NCBI GenBank assembly: GCA_963846565.1
Contig: CAWJWL010000003.1
Location: forward strand, 558,001 to 622,000
DNA length: 64,000 nt
Origin: WHSW01 sp963846565
GTDB lineage: Bacteria; Actinomycetota; Thermoleophilia; Solirubrobacterales; 70-9
Reading direction: 5' to 3'
Within the stretch, counting starts at the first letter, position 1, and every line of letters starts with the position of its first letter. The notes beneath the pieces were generated by a model, which saw only the letters and a list, made by a program, of their open reading frames with translations, was not told where the DNA came from and did no database searches. Position numbers and translations under genes: made by a program. This document shows positions 23,109 through 32,583 of the stretch, in pieces.

Positions 23109-25691
23109 TCAGTCCTTACCGTCGCTGTCGCCGGGAGCGGGTGCGTCGGTCTCCGTCGATTCGCCGTCCTTCGCCCCGACCCCAACCGGCTCCGGCTTCT
23201 TCTTCGCCGGACGCTTCTTCGGCTTCACCAGCTTCAGGCTCAGCGGGCGGTCGTCCTCATCGCCCGAGGCGTCGCGGTCGACCAGCACGGTCGTCCCTGA
23301 GTCGATCTGGTCGGGACCCATTCGCAACACCTCGTCGGCGAGCGGGTCTTCGATGTAGCGCTGGATCGCGCGGCGCAGCGGCCGGGCGCCCATCGACGGG
23401 TCCCAGCCCTTGTCGGCCAGCAGCTCCTTTGCCTCCTCGGTCAGCTCGAGCTGCAGCTCGTGCTCGGCGACCTGAGCCTTGACACGGGCGATCAGGAGGT
23501 CGACGATCTCCTTGATCTCGTCCTTCGCCAGCTTGTGGAAGACGATCACTTCGTCGATCCGGTTGAGGAACTCCGGGCGGAAGACCTTCTTCAGCTCGCC
23601 CATGATCCGGCCCTTCATCTCGTCGTACGTGGCGCCGGTCTCCGAGTCGGAGGCGCCGAAGCCGAAGGAGACGTTCTTGGCGATGTCCTTTGCACCGATG
23701 TTCGAGGTCATGATCACGATCGTGTTGCGGAAGTCGACCGTACGCCCCTGAGCGTCGGTGAGACGACCGTCCTCGAGGATCTGCAGGAGGATGTTGAAGA
23801 CGTCCGGGTGCGCCTTCTCGATCTCGTCGAGCAGGAGCACCGAGTAGGGCTTGCGGCGCACTGCCTCGGTCAGCTGGCCACCCTCGTCGTAGCCGACGTA
23901 GCCGGGCGGCGAGCCGACCAGGCGCGAGACCGCGTGCTTCTCCATGTACTCAGACATGTCGATGCGGATCATCGCGTCCTCGTCGCCGAACAGGAACTCG
24001 GCGAGCGTGCGCGCGAGCTCGGTCTTGCCGACGCCGGAGGGGCCGAGGAAGATGAACGAGCCGGCGGGCCGCTTCGGGTCCTTGATCCCGGCGCGCGAGC
24101 GGCGAATCGCCTTCGAGACGGCCTCGATCGCCATCTGCTGGCCGACGACCCGCTTGTGCAGCTCGTCCTCCATCCGGATCAGCTTCTTCGTCTCCGCCTC
24201 GGTCAGCTTGAAGACGGGGATCCCGGTCCACATCGAGACGATGTCCGCGATCTCCTCCTCGCCGACGGCGGGGCGCTCGCCGGCCTCGCCGGCGTCCCAC
24301 TGGTCCTCGAGCTCGCGCTTGCGGTTCGTCAGCTGGCGCTCCTTGTCACGGAGGTTCGCCGCCTTCTCGAACTCCTGCGCCTCGATCGCGGCCTCCTTCG
24401 CACGCCGCGTCTCCTCGATCTCTTCCTCGAGGTCGCGGTACACCGGGGGCTGCGACATCGACTTGATCCGCATCCGCGAGGCGGCCTCGTCGATCAGGTC
24501 GATCGCCTTATCGGGGAGGAAGCGGTCGGAGATGTAGCGATCGGCGAGCTCCGCGGCGGCGGCCAAAGCGTCATCGGTGATCTGGACCTTGTGGTGGTCC
24601 TCGTAGCGCTCGCGCAGGCCCTCGAGGATCTTCACCGAGTCTTCGGTCGAAGGCTCGTCGACCTTGACCTGCTGGAAGCGGCGCTCGAGCGCGGAGTCGC
24701 GCTCGAGGTACTTGCGGTACTCGTCGAGCGTCGTCGCGCCGATCGTCTGCAGCTCGCCGCGGGCAAGTGCAGGCTTCAGGATCGAGGCTGCGTCGATCGC
24801 ACCCTCGGCGGCCCCGGCGCCGACGAGGTTGTGGAGCTCGTCGATGAAGAGGACGATGTCGCCGCGCTGGGTGATCTCCTTCATCACCTTCTTCAGGCGC
24901 TCCTCGAACTCGCCGCGGTACTTGGACCCGGCGACGAGGGCGGCCAGGTCAAGCGTGTAGATCTGCTTGTTCTTGAGCAGGTCGGGCACCTCGCCGCGGA
25001 TGATCCGCGAGGCGAGGCCCTCGACGATCGCCGTCTTGCCGACCCCGGGCTCACCCAGCAGGACCGGGTTGTTCTTCTGCCGGCGGGCGAGGATCTGCAT
25101 GATCCGCTCGATCTCGGTCTCGCGACCGATGACCGGGTCGAGCTTGCCTTCCGATGCGAGCTTGGTCAGGTTGCGGCCGAACTGGTCGAGCAGCTTCGAG
25201 GACTTCTTGCCCTCGCCCGAGGCGCCACCGGCGCCGGCGCCCTGGCGGCGCCCGCCGGGGCCGGACAGCATCCGGATGACCTCGTTGCGGATCTTCTCGG
25301 AGTCGGCGTCGAAGTCGAGCAGGATGCGGGCGGCCACGCCCTCGTTCTCACGCACGAGCCCGAGCAGGATGTGCTCGGTGCCGATGTAGTTGTGGCCGAG
25401 CGAGAGCGCCTCACGGAGCGCCAGCTCGAGCACCTTCTTCGCTCGCGGGGTGAACGGGATCTGGCCGGAGGTGACCTCCTCGCCGGAACCGACGATCCGG
25501 ACCACCTGGGCGCGGACGCGCTCGACCGTGATGTCGAGCGACTCGAGCACGCGGGCGGCGAGGCCCTCCTCCTCGCGAAGCAGGCCGAGCAGGATGTGCT
25601 CGGTACCGATGTAGTTGTGCTTGAGCGTGCGCGCTTCCTCTTGGGCGAGGACTACGACTTGCCGTGCACGCTCTGTGAATCGCTCGAACAA
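23109..25691 (-). CDS. clpC: ATP-dependent Clp protease ATP-binding subunit ClpC
   Basis: An 860-residue AAA+ unfoldase. The N-terminal domain has two Clp repeats (ARTLKHNYIGTEHILLGLLR and ALSLGHNYIGTEHILLGLVR). The first ATPase has Walker A GEPGVGKTAIVEGLA, the middle domain holds a UVR-like coiled segment (KEAAIEAQEFEKAANLRDKE), and the second ATPase has GPSGVGKTELARTLA. The C-terminus is acidic and Lys-rich. ClpC feeds unfolded proteins to ClpP. No ctsR, mcsA or mcsB genes are nearby, unlike Bacillus, which matches actinobacteria. A 280-base leader region lies upstream with a TATACT box. Confidence 0.97.
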   Translation of the reverse strand: MFERFTERARQVVVLAQEEARTLKHNYIGTEHILLGLLREEEGLAARVLESLDITVERVRAQVVRIVGSGEEVTSGQIPFTPRAKKVLELALREALSLGHNYIGTEHILLGLVRENEGVAARILLDFDADSEKIRNEVIRMLSGPGGRRQGAGAGGASGEGKKSSKLLDQFGRNLTKLASEGKLDPVIGRETEIERIMQILARRQKNNPVLLGEPGVGKTAIVEGLASRIIRGEVPDLLKNKQIYTLDLAALVAGSKYRGEFEERLKKVMKEITQRGDIVLFIDELHNLVGAGAAEGAIDAASILKPALARGELQTIGATTLDEYRKYLERDSALERRFQQVKVDEPSTEDSVKILEGLRERYEDHHKVQITDDALAAAAELADRYISDRFLPDKAIDLIDEAASRMRIKSMSQPPVYRDLEEEIEETRRAKEAAIEAQEFEKAANLRDKERQLTNRKRELEDQWDAGEAGERPAVGEEEIADIVSMWTGIPVFKLTEAETKKLIRMEDELHKRVVGQQMAIEAVSKAIRRSRAGIKDPKRPAGSFIFLGPSGVGKTELARTLAEFLFGDEDAMIRIDMSEYMEKHAVSRLVGSPPGYVGYDEGGQLTEAVRRKPYSVLLLDEIEKAHPDVFNILLQILEDGRLTDAQGRTVDFRNTIVIMTSNIGAKDIAKNVSFGFGASDSETGATYDEMKGRIMGELKKVFRPEFLNRIDEVIVFHKLAKDEIKEIVDLLIARVKAQVAEHELQLELTEEAKELLADKGWDPSMGARPLRRAIQRYIEDPLADEVLRMGPDQIDSGTTVLVDRDASGDEDDRPLSLKLVKPKKRPAKKKPEPVGVGAKDGESTETDAPAPGDSDGKD

Positions 25692-25856
25692 ACTCTCTCT
25701 CCGCCTAACTCTCTGCTGGTGCCTTCTGCTTCCGATCCTCTTGGCGAGTTCTAGCCGTTCGTGGGGACGCGACTGCGCCGGGTGTCCTAACCACTGTCTC
25801 GGCTCGCTCCTGCCGCGGGATTAGAACCTCCGGTTGTCGACTACGGCGAGGGCCTG

Positions 25857-25862
25857 AGTATA
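25857..25862 (-). promoter_or_regulatory. Possible clpC -10 box
   Basis: On the minus strand TATACT matches the -10 consensus in 5 of 6 positions, about 165 bases before the clpC start. No convincing TTGACA-like -35 box is present at 16-18 bases, so an activator or alternative sigma factor would be needed. The rest of the 25692-25973 gap shows nothing else I can name. Confidence 0.3.
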
Positions 25863-25973
25863 GAGGGGGCTGTTCGGCCTCCCGCCGACTCTCCGTACCC
25901 GGAACCCGCCCGGACGTCCCCACGTTGCGGCAACGGAGCGCCGGCGGCCGGAAGCTGATCTAGATTCCTCCCG

Positions 25974-27230
25974 ATGAGCGCGGGGGGAGTCGAGACCGGC
26001 GGCCTGGCCGAGTTCGCGGAGGCGCACGGGCTCCTCTTCGCCGAGCGCGGGTCGCTGCCGGCGAAGGGGGGACTGCTGAGCCGCGCCTCGCTCGTCGTCC
26101 ACGCGACCGCCGCCGGGATCTTGCGCCCGGGCGTCGAGGGCACGATCGCCCTGCTCACGTACACGTACAAGTCGGATGACGACACGCGGACGAAGCACGT
26201 CACCGCGGCCCTCGTCGCCGTCCCGGAATCGATCGGGTTCGCCCCCTACCTCGCTGACGTCAGCGCCCGGATGCACGGCGCACATGCCGGGGTCGGGGTG
26301 AAGACGGTGAAGCCGGGAGGCGACATTCGCATCTACGCCGACGACGGCATCGACGACGGCTGGCTCGGCGAGTTGCTCTCCCCCGCCCTCGTCGACTGGC
26401 TCGCTCGCAGCCCGGATGGATTCGGATGGGAGCTCGCCGACGGCCTCCTCGTCGCGACGCTCGACGGTCACCGCACCGGCGAGGCCGACCTCGTGCGCCT
26501 CTGCGAGGACAGCGTCCATCTGGCCGGAGCGATTCGCGAGGAGTCGCTCGAGGAGGTCGACTCCGGAGCGGCTTCGATGAGCGCCGCAAAGGTGAAGGAG
26601 AACCCGCAGCAGGTCCTGATCTCGATGCTGGCGCCGCTGATCGAGCTCGACGCGCCACCGGAGAACATCGCCAGCGCACTGGAGCCGAGCCGGGAGCTCG
26701 TCGCCCGCCATCCATCCACCTATCTGATCGGGATCTGGATGGCGTTCGTCTTCGCCCTCGGGATCAACATCATCGGCGCCGGCATCTTCGGCCTCCTGCT
26801 CAACCTGCCGAACCCCCTCTTCGCCGTGATCATCTTCGAGCTGATCGTGATCGCGACCACGGCCTACTTCTCGATCCGCCACGAGATCAACTCACGATCG
26901 AAGAAGCTCGCGGCGGAGGTGTTCTGGCGCACGTTCAGCGGTGACCGCGGGCTCGAGCCGCTCGAGCCGCGCTCGTTCTCGGCCACGCACGCCAAGGCGG
27001 AGCTTCGCGGCGCCCCGGACCGCGTCCTCGTGGGCAACCTCGACGGGGTCGACGGCGCGCTGGCGCTGAAGGGCGAAGGACTGAAGCGCGGCGACTGGAT
27101 CGCGATCGTCGCGGGGCCGACCGGGCCGGTCGCGAGCGCCGACTTCACCGCCTCCGCCCCGGGGCCCTCGCGCGCCGTTCTCGACACCTACATCGAGCGG
27201 CTGGCCGGGGAGCTCACCGCGCGACGTTGA
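25974..27230 (+). CDS. Membrane protein of unknown function with two central transmembrane segments
   Basis: A 418-residue protein that I do not recognise. Residues 1-240 look soluble and mixed alpha/beta (LTYTYKSDDDTRTKHVTAAL, AGVGVKTVKPGGDIRIYADD, WELADGLLVATLDGHRTGE). Two hydrophobic helices follow at about 247-297 (YLIGIWMAFVFALGINIIGA and LFAVIIFELIVIATTAYFSI). The C-terminal 110 residues (EPLEPRSFSATHAKAELRGA onward) are again soluble. Both large domains are therefore probably on the same side of the membrane. It is divergent from clpC and converges on the lipoprotein gene, overlapping it by 17 bases. Confidence 0.7.
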   Translation: MSAGGVETGGLAEFAEAHGLLFAERGSLPAKGGLLSRASLVVHATAAGILRPGVEGTIALLTYTYKSDDDTRTKHVTAALVAVPESIGFAPYLADVSARMHGAHAGVGVKTVKPGGDIRIYADDGIDDGWLGELLSPALVDWLARSPDGFGWELADGLLVATLDGHRTGEADLVRLCEDSVHLAGAIREESLEEVDSGAASMSAAKVKENPQQVLISMLAPLIELDAPPENIASALEPSRELVARHPSTYLIGIWMAFVFALGINIIGAGIFGLLLNLPNPLFAVIIFELIVIATTAYFSIRHEINSRSKKLAAEVFWRTFSGDRGLEPLEPRSFSATHAKAELRGAPDRVLVGNLDGVDGALALKGEGLKRGDWIAIVAGPTGPVASADFTASAPGPSRAVLDTYIERLAGELTARR

Positions 27231-27654
27231 CGACCTCCGCCTGGATCTGGCGCTGGCCGTAGGAGCCTCGAAACACCGGGCCGGCGGCGGAGAGTCGATC
27301 GCCGGGGCCGGGCAGCGGCCGCGGCCGCAGGTCGGTGCGAACGTCCACGACCGTGACCCCGGGGAAGGTGACGCCCTCACGACTCGCGAGGACGAAATGG
27401 GCATCGCCGTCGCCGTCGGGATCGACCCGCTCGACATAGATGATCCTCCCGGAGGCGCTGACGCAGTCCGCTTCCCCCCGCGGACAACGAGCCGGTTCGA
27501 GCGGAGCCTGCGCTTCGGTCGTCGCTTCAGCTGACCCGTCTGCCCCCGGAGGCGGAGCCGAGGAGGCTGACGGGACGCGCTCGGTTTCGCCGTCGCCACA
27601 GCCGGCGAGCAACGCGAGCACGGATGCGGCGACGGCGGAGGCGGCGAGGCGCAT
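27214..27654 (-). CDS. Putative lipoprotein of unknown function
   Basis: Starting at the ATG 27652-27654 the product is 146 residues with a lipoprotein signal peptide: MRLAASAVAASVLALLAGCG, where LLAGC is the lipobox and Cys the acylation site. A Ser/Ala/Pro/Glu-rich linker leads to a domain of about 80 residues with CPRGEADCVSASGRIIYVER, DPDGDGDAHFVLASREG and the C-terminal YGQRQIQAEVVNVAR, which looks like a small beta barrel with two cysteines. The frame is open further upstream, but that part lacks coding character. The last 17 bases overlap the convergent membrane protein gene. Confidence 0.65.
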   Translation of the reverse strand: MRLAASAVAASVLALLAGCGDGETERVPSASSAPPPGADGSAEATTEAQAPLEPARCPRGEADCVSASGRIIYVERVDPDGDGDAHFVLASREGVTFPGVTVVDVRTDLRPRPLPGPGDRLSAAGPVFRGSYGQRQIQAEVVNVAR

Positions 27655-27886
27655 CGGCGCAGGTTCGCAGACGGCATCTCGCTCCAGACCATGCGCGACA
27701 ACGGGGCCGTCGACCGGCACCGGAGATCGGCGAATGAGGGCGCTGGGAGACGGACGGCATGTCGCGCGAGCGCGGCGTCTGCTCGAGATCTGGGTCAGCT
27801 GCGTGGGCGCTACAACGACGAGTCCGCGCGGGTGGGCGGTGGCTCGCACCTCCGGCTGAGGGGCCGGCGGCCGACCGGCTGAGCCG

Positions 27887-29377
27887 TCACCGCATCGCCG
27901 GGAAGAGGATCACCTCGCGCAGGGTCTTCGCGCCGGTGAGGAGCATCACGAGCCTGTCGATGCCGAGGCCGACACCGCCGGTCGGCGGCATCCCGTACTC
28001 GAGCGCCTCGATGTAGGCCTCGTCCATCGGCTGCGCCTCGTCGTCGCCACGGCGGAGCTCCTCCGCCTGCTGCTCGAACCGGCGCCGCTGCTCGTCCGGG
28101 TCGTTCAGCTCCGAGAACGCGTTCGCGATCTCGAAGCCGCCGACGTAGGCCTCCCAGCGCTCGACGAGACCCTCCTCGGTGCGGTGGTTCTTCGCGAACG
28201 GCGACATCTCGACCGGGTAGTCCAGGATGAACGTCGGCTGGATCAGCTTCGGCTCGACCTCCTTCGACAGCAGGCCGTCGACGAGCTTGCCCCAGCCCTC
28301 GTTCTCGCCGACCTCGCTATCCATCGCCGCGGCGAGCGCCTCCCGGGTCGGATGCTCGAGCACGTCGACGCCCGATTCCTGGCGGATCGCCTCCCGCAGC
28401 GTCACCCTTCGCCACGGCGGCGCGAGATCGATCTCCACGCCATTGCGCTCAACCTTCGTCGAGCCGGTCACCGCCTCGGCGACGCCCGCGACCAGTTTCT
28501 CCAGGCGGACCGCCGCGTCCTCGTAGTCGGCATAGGCCTCGTACCACTCGAGCATCGTGAACTCCGGGTTGTGCTTGAACGAGACGCCCTCGTTGCGGAA
28601 GTCCTTGCCCAGCTCGTAGACGCGGTCGATGCCGCCGACGACGCAGCGCTTCAGGTAGAGCTCAGTCGCGATCCGCAGGTAGAGGTCGCGGTCGAGCGCG
28701 TTGTGGTGCGTGGTGAACGGTCGCGCGAGCGCCCCGCCGTAGATCGGCTGCAGCACGGGCGTCTCGACCTCGATGAAGCCGTCGTCGTCGAGGCGGCGCC
28801 GGATCTCGGCGATCGTCGCGCCGCGCTTGCGAAAGAGCTCGCGGGTCTCCTCGTTCGCGAGCAGGTCGATCTCGCGATGGCGGAAGCGCAGCTCGGTGTC
28901 CTTGACGCCGTGGAACTTGTCCGGCGGCGGACGCAGGCTCTTGGCCAGGACGGTCCAATCGGTGACCTGGAGGGAGAGCTCGCCGCGCCGGCTCTTGAAC
29001 GCCTTGCCCTCGACGCCGATGAAGTCGCCGATGTCGATGCCGACGAGCGCGGCGTGGCGATCCTCGCCGAGCACGTCGGCGCGCGAGTGGAGCTGGATCC
29101 GGCCGCTGCCGTCGACCAGGTCGATGAAGGCGGCCTTGCCCTGGCCGCGGCGAGCGGCGATCCGGCCGGCGACGCGGTAGGAGTCCTCGGTCTCCTCGCC
29201 GTCGGCGAGTCCCTCGTGGACCCCGCGCACGGTGGCGATCTCGACCCGACCGTCGAAGTCGTGCGGGAACGGGTCGATGCCCTCGGCGCGCAGGCGCTCG
29301 AGCTTTGCCCGGCGCTCCGCGAGCACGTGCGACTCGCCGTGCTCCTCCGCTTCGCTACCTGCGTCGGGCTCCGCCAT
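27887..29377 (-). CDS. lysS: Lysyl-tRNA synthetase, class II
   Basis: A 496-residue class II LysRS. An OB-fold anticodon-binding domain (YRVAGRIAARRGQGKAAFID, DFIGVEGKAFKSRRGELSLQ) precedes the catalytic domain. Motif 1 is around RRRLDDDGFIEVETPVLQPI, motif 2 is GKDFRNEGVSFKHNPEFTML, and motif 3 ends GVGLGIDRLVMLLTG. It charges tRNA-Lys. It follows greA by 27 bases on the same strand, and dusB and coaX lie further upstream; dusB-lysS proximity is also seen in Bacillus. Confidence 0.97.
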   Translation of the reverse strand: MAEPDAGSEAEEHGESHVLAERRAKLERLRAEGIDPFPHDFDGRVEIATVRGVHEGLADGEETEDSYRVAGRIAARRGQGKAAFIDLVDGSGRIQLHSRADVLGEDRHAALVGIDIGDFIGVEGKAFKSRRGELSLQVTDWTVLAKSLRPPPDKFHGVKDTELRFRHREIDLLANEETRELFRKRGATIAEIRRRLDDDGFIEVETPVLQPIYGGALARPFTTHHNALDRDLYLRIATELYLKRCVVGGIDRVYELGKDFRNEGVSFKHNPEFTMLEWYEAYADYEDAAVRLEKLVAGVAEAVTGSTKVERNGVEIDLAPPWRRVTLREAIRQESGVDVLEHPTREALAAAMDSEVGENEGWGKLVDGLLSKEVEPKLIQPTFILDYPVEMSPFAKNHRTEEGLVERWEAYVGGFEIANAFSELNDPDEQRRRFEQQAEELRRGDDEAQPMDEAYIEALEYGMPPTGGVGLGIDRLVMLLTGAKTLREVILFPAMR

Positions 29378-29404
29378 CGGGCGAGCCTAAACAGATCCCG
29401 CGGC

Positions 29405-29884
29405 CTAGACCGCTTCGATCTTGGTGATCTTGAGCTTCTTCTTCGGACCGCGCGGGACGTCGACGGCGACCTCGTCGCCGCGCTTGCGCCCCATCAGGGC
29501 GCGACCGATCGGAGACTCATTCGAGAGCTTCATCTCGGACGGGTTGGCCTCGGGAGCACCGACGATCTGGTACTTCACCGACTTGCCGGACTTCTGGTCC
29601 TTGACGTGGACGCGGACGCCGACGCCGACGCTCTCGGTGTCGACCTTCTTCTGGTCGACGACATTCGAGCGCCGCAGCCGCTCCTCGAGCTGCGCGATCC
29701 GCTGCTCGAGCAGTGCCTGCTCGTTCTTGGCGTCGTCGTACTCCGAGTTCTCGGAGATGTCGCCGAACTCGCGCGCCTCCTTGATCCGCTGCGCGACCTC
29801 GCGCCGCTTCACGGTCGAAAGATGCTCGATCTCGGACTTGAGCTTGACGAGCCCTTCTTTGGTTATCAGCGCTTCGCGAGCCAC
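29405..29884 (-). CDS. greA: Transcription elongation factor GreA
   Basis: From the GTG at 29882-29884, preceded by AGAGG, the protein is 159 residues, the normal GreA length; an upstream in-frame GTG at 29938 would add 18 non-conserved residues. The N-terminal coiled coil holds LITKEGLVKLKSEIEHLSTV and the acidic tip FGDISENSEYDDAKNEQALL that reaches the RNA polymerase active site. The C-terminal FKBP-like domain has IVGAPEANPSEMKLSNESPI and GRALMGRKRGDEVAVDVPRG. It stimulates cleavage of backtracked RNA. Confidence 0.95.
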   Translation of the reverse strand: MAREALITKEGLVKLKSEIEHLSTVKRREVAQRIKEAREFGDISENSEYDDAKNEQALLEQRIAQLEERLRRSNVVDQKKVDTESVGVGVRVHVKDQKSGKSVKYQIVGAPEANPSEMKLSNESPIGRALMGRKRGDEVAVDVPRGPKKKLKITKIEAV

Positions 29885-29971
29885 AACCTCTACCTCTGAA
29901 ACTCGATCCCTGGATTGAAAAGGCCCGACACTCGGCACCTGCGCCGGCGCCGGGCTCTCGGGCGACGCGCG

Positions 29972-29977
29972 ATTATA
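29972..29977 (-). promoter_or_regulatory. Probable greA-lysS -10 box
   Basis: A perfect TATAAT on the minus strand lies about 90 bases before the greA GTG, in the otherwise G+C-rich gap after dusB. The -35 region is weak. The predicted leader is about 80 bases. Confidence 0.45.
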
Positions 29978-30021
29978 GCGATGCGCCTACGTCGGCCCCC
30001 GGGCTTGGCCGCGGCCCCCGG

Positions 30022-31023
30022 TCAGCCCGAGATTCGCTCCAAATCGCCACTTTTCGGGTGCTGGAGCCGGTCGAGCATGCCGCGCACGTGATCGAGGCGC
30101 TCCGTCCGCTGGAAGGCGTCCGCTGCGGGCCCGGCGATCCCGAGGGCCTCGAGATACCAGGGGTAGAACTTGCGCAGGTTGCGCGCTGCCCGCTCCGACC
30201 CCCAGTGCTCCTCCGCCCGGTCGAGGACCCAGCGCAGCTCGGCGACGACCTCCGCCGCCGACGGCGCGTCCAGGCGTGCCCCTGTGAGCTCGGCGAACAC
30301 CCACGGCTGTCCGAGGGAGCCGCGGGCGATCATCACCGCCGCCGCCCCGGATTCCTCGTAGGCGCGCCGCGCCGCCGCCGCCGTCCGGGCCCCGCCGGAG
30401 ACGATCACCGGCACGTCGACCGCGTCGACGAGCTCGCGGACGAGCGCGTAGTCGGGCTCGCCCTTGTGGTGAACGCGGGCGGAACGCGGGTGCAGGGTGA
30501 CCGCGGCGACGCCGGCCTCCTCCACCAGCCGTCGGGCGAGCTCGAGCCCGCTGCGCTCGCCGGGCTCGAGGCCCGAGCGCAGCTTGACCATCACCGGGAT
30601 ACCGCCTCCCTCGCGCGCGGCGACCGCGATCTCCACCGCCAGGGACGGATCGCCCAGCAGGGCGGCGCCGGCGCCCGTCTTGCACACCTTGGGCACGGGA
30701 CAGCCCATGTTCAGGTCGAGCAGATCGGGTCCCGCCGCCGCGGCAATCGCCGCCGCCTCGCGCATCACCGCCGGGTCGGAGCCGAACAGCTGCAGGGCGA
30801 GCGGCCCCTCGTCCGGATGGATGCGCAGCATCTCCTCGGTCGTGCGGCGGTTGCGGTGGGCGAGGGCGTAGCTCGAGATCATCTCCGAGACCGCGAACCC
30901 AGCCCCGTAGCGACGGGCCTGGAGGCGCACGAACCAGTTGCCGATCCCGGCGAGCGGCGCCAGCACGATCCGGTTGGCGGGCCGCACGCCCCCGATCTCG
31001 AACGGCTCGGTGAGCGCGCTCAC
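30022..31023 (-). CDS. dusB: tRNA-dihydrouridine synthase (DusB-like)
   Basis: A 333-residue FMN-dependent Dus enzyme. Visible are RIVLAPLAGIGNWFVRLQAR, the core motif DLLDLNMGCPVPKVCKTGAG (catalytic Cys followed by the KxGxG flavin loop), VMVKLRSGLE, AAVTLHPRSARVHHKGEPDY and VIVSGGARTA with MIARGSLGQPWVF for phosphate binding. It reduces uridines in tRNA D-loops. It starts at a GTG overlapping the coaX stop by GTGA, so the two are translationally coupled. Confidence 0.93.
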   Translation of the reverse strand: MSALTEPFEIGGVRPANRIVLAPLAGIGNWFVRLQARRYGAGFAVSEMISSYALAHRNRRTTEEMLRIHPDEGPLALQLFGSDPAVMREAAAIAAAAGPDLLDLNMGCPVPKVCKTGAGAALLGDPSLAVEIAVAAREGGGIPVMVKLRSGLEPGERSGLELARRLVEEAGVAAVTLHPRSARVHHKGEPDYALVRELVDAVDVPVIVSGGARTAAAARRAYEESGAAAVMIARGSLGQPWVFAELTGARLDAPSAAEVVAELRWVLDRAEEHWGSERAARNLRKFYPWYLEALGIAGPAADAFQRTERLDHVRGMLDRLQHPKSGDLERISG

Positions 31024-31796
31024 GCGTTCAGCTCCCAGAGCAGCCGCAGGCCGGTCAGGGTGAGCAGGTCGTCGATCTCGTCGATCGTCTCGCAGAAGGG
31101 GGCGATCGCGTGCGCGAGCCCGCCGGTCGCGATCACCGTCGGGTCGCCCCCGAGCTCGCCGGTGATCCGACCGGCGACCGCGTCGATGAGGCCGGCGAAG
31201 CCGAAGATGACGCCCGACTGGATCGCCGCGCGCGTCGACTTGCCGATCGCCGCCTCGGGTTCGCCGAGGTCGATCCGCGGGATCCGCGCGCCCCGCTCGG
31301 TCAGCGCCGTGAGCGAGATCTCGACCCCGGGCGCGATCGCCCCGCCGAGGTACTCGCCGTCGCCGGAGACGGCGTCGAAGTTGATCCCGGTGCCGAAGTC
31401 GACGACGACGCAGGCGGCGGCGATCCGGGCGTAGGCGGCGATCGAGTTGACGAGCCGGTCGGCGCCGACCTCGTACGGGTTGTCGATCCGGATCGGCATC
31501 CCGGTCTTCACGCCCGGCCCGATCTCCAGGAACGGGGCGTCGAAGTAGCGACTCGCCATCCCCTCGTACTCGTTGCCGAGCGGCGGCACGACCGAGGCGA
31601 CCGCAACCGCGTCGATCGCGCCCGCGTCGATGCCGCTCATCGCCAGCAGGCCCGTGATCCGGTCCGCGAGCTCGTCACGCGTCATCCCGGCGCGGGTCTG
31701 AAAGCGCCAGTGCTCGTCGAGCTGATCGCCCCGGAAGGCGCCCAGGTGCGTCTGCGTATTGCCGACGTCGACGACGAGGAGCATCGCCCGCAGCAT
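31020..31796 (-). CDS. coaX: Type III pantothenate kinase
   Basis: A 258-residue CoaX of the ASKHA fold: phosphate 1 motif LLVVDVGNTQTHLGAF, the pantothenate segment NPYEVGADRLVNSIAAYARI, VVDFGTGINFDAVSGDGEYL (phosphate 2), and GGAIAPGVEISLTALTERGA. It makes phosphopantothenate, the first step of coenzyme A synthesis. A second ATG at 31782-31784 starting MLLVVDVGN is equally plausible. It is divergent from the GST gene with 13 bases between the starts. Confidence 0.95.
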   Translation of the reverse strand: MLRAMLLVVDVGNTQTHLGAFRGDQLDEHWRFQTRAGMTRDELADRITGLLAMSGIDAGAIDAVAVASVVPPLGNEYEGMASRYFDAPFLEIGPGVKTGMPIRIDNPYEVGADRLVNSIAAYARIAAACVVVDFGTGINFDAVSGDGEYLGGAIAPGVEISLTALTERGARIPRIDLGEPEAAIGKSTRAAIQSGVIFGFAGLIDAVAGRITGELGGDPTVIATGGLAHAIAPFCETIDEIDDLLTLTGLRLLWELNA

Positions 31797-31809
31797 AGGA
31801 TGAGACCCG

Positions 31810-32583
31810 ATGGGGGCAGTCCTCTACGTGATTCCCGGTTCGCACCCTGCGCGAGCGGCGCGACTGATGCTGGGTCTCAAGGGCATCGAGTACAAGCGCC
31901 GCGATCTGATTCCGGTCGCCTCCAAGGCCATCCTGCGGCTGGTCGGCTTCGCCGGCAACACCGTGCCGGCGCTGAAACTCGACGGCGAGAAGATCCAGGG
32001 CACGAAGGAGATCGCCCGCCACCTCGACCGGATCCGCCCCGAGCCGCCGCTGGTGCCGAGCGACCCCACGGCGCGCGCCAAGGTCGAGGAGGCCGAGGAC
32101 TTCGGTGACGTCGTGCTCCAGGGGATGGCGCGGCGGATCCTCTGGAACTGCCTGCGGCGCGACAAGGCGCCGCTTCGCAGCTACTCGGCCGGCGCCCGCC
32201 TCGGGGTGCCGATCGGGCTGGCGGTCGCGACCGCGGCGCCGATCATCGCAATCGCAGCGCGGATGAACGAGGCCGATGACGAGCGCGTCCGAAACGACCT
32301 TGCGGAGCTCCCCGCGACACTGGACCGGATCGACGGCTGGATCGCGGAGGGCGTGATCGGCGGCGGAGCGCCGAACATCGCCGACCTCCAGCTTGCGACG
32401 AGCATCCGCCTGATGAGCACCCTTGCCGACCTGCGGCCTTATATCGACTCCCGACCGGCGGGCGAACTGGCGCAACGGATCGATCCGGACTACCCGGGCG
32501 AGACCCCGCCGATCCTCCCGGCGCAGTGGCTCGAGCCGCTGCGCACCGGGGCGCCGGCCGCCAGGCCCGCGGCCTCCGGCTAA
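31810..32583 (+). CDS. Glutathione S-transferase-fold protein
   Basis: A 257-residue protein. The N-terminal thioredoxin-like domain (VLYVIPGSHPARAARLMLGL, then AGNTVPALKLDGEKIQGTKE with cis-Pro and IARHLDRI) is GST-like. The helical C-terminal domain includes LRSYSAGARLGVPIGLAVAT, APNIADLQLATSIRLMSTLA and the usual buried Asp. Actinobacteria mostly lack glutathione and use mycothiol, so the thiol partner is uncertain. It stands between coaX and the secreted protease gene, overlapping the end of the latter by 4 bases. Confidence 0.82.
   Translation: MGAVLYVIPGSHPARAARLMLGLKGIEYKRRDLIPVASKAILRLVGFAGNTVPALKLDGEKIQGTKEIARHLDRIRPEPPLVPSDPTARAKVEEAEDFGDVVLQGMARRILWNCLRRDKAPLRSYSAGARLGVPIGLAVATAAPIIAIAARMNEADDERVRNDLAELPATLDRIDGWIAEGVIGGGAPNIADLQLATSIRLMSTLADLRPYIDSRPAGELAQRIDPDYPGETPPILPAQWLEPLRTGAPAARPAASG

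Noticed and set aside
23460..25754. 764-residue open frame antisense to clpC
   Set aside because: Low-complexity Leu/Arg/Asp-rich translation with no motif; the opposite strand encodes an unmistakable ClpC. Long antisense frames are expected at this G+C content.
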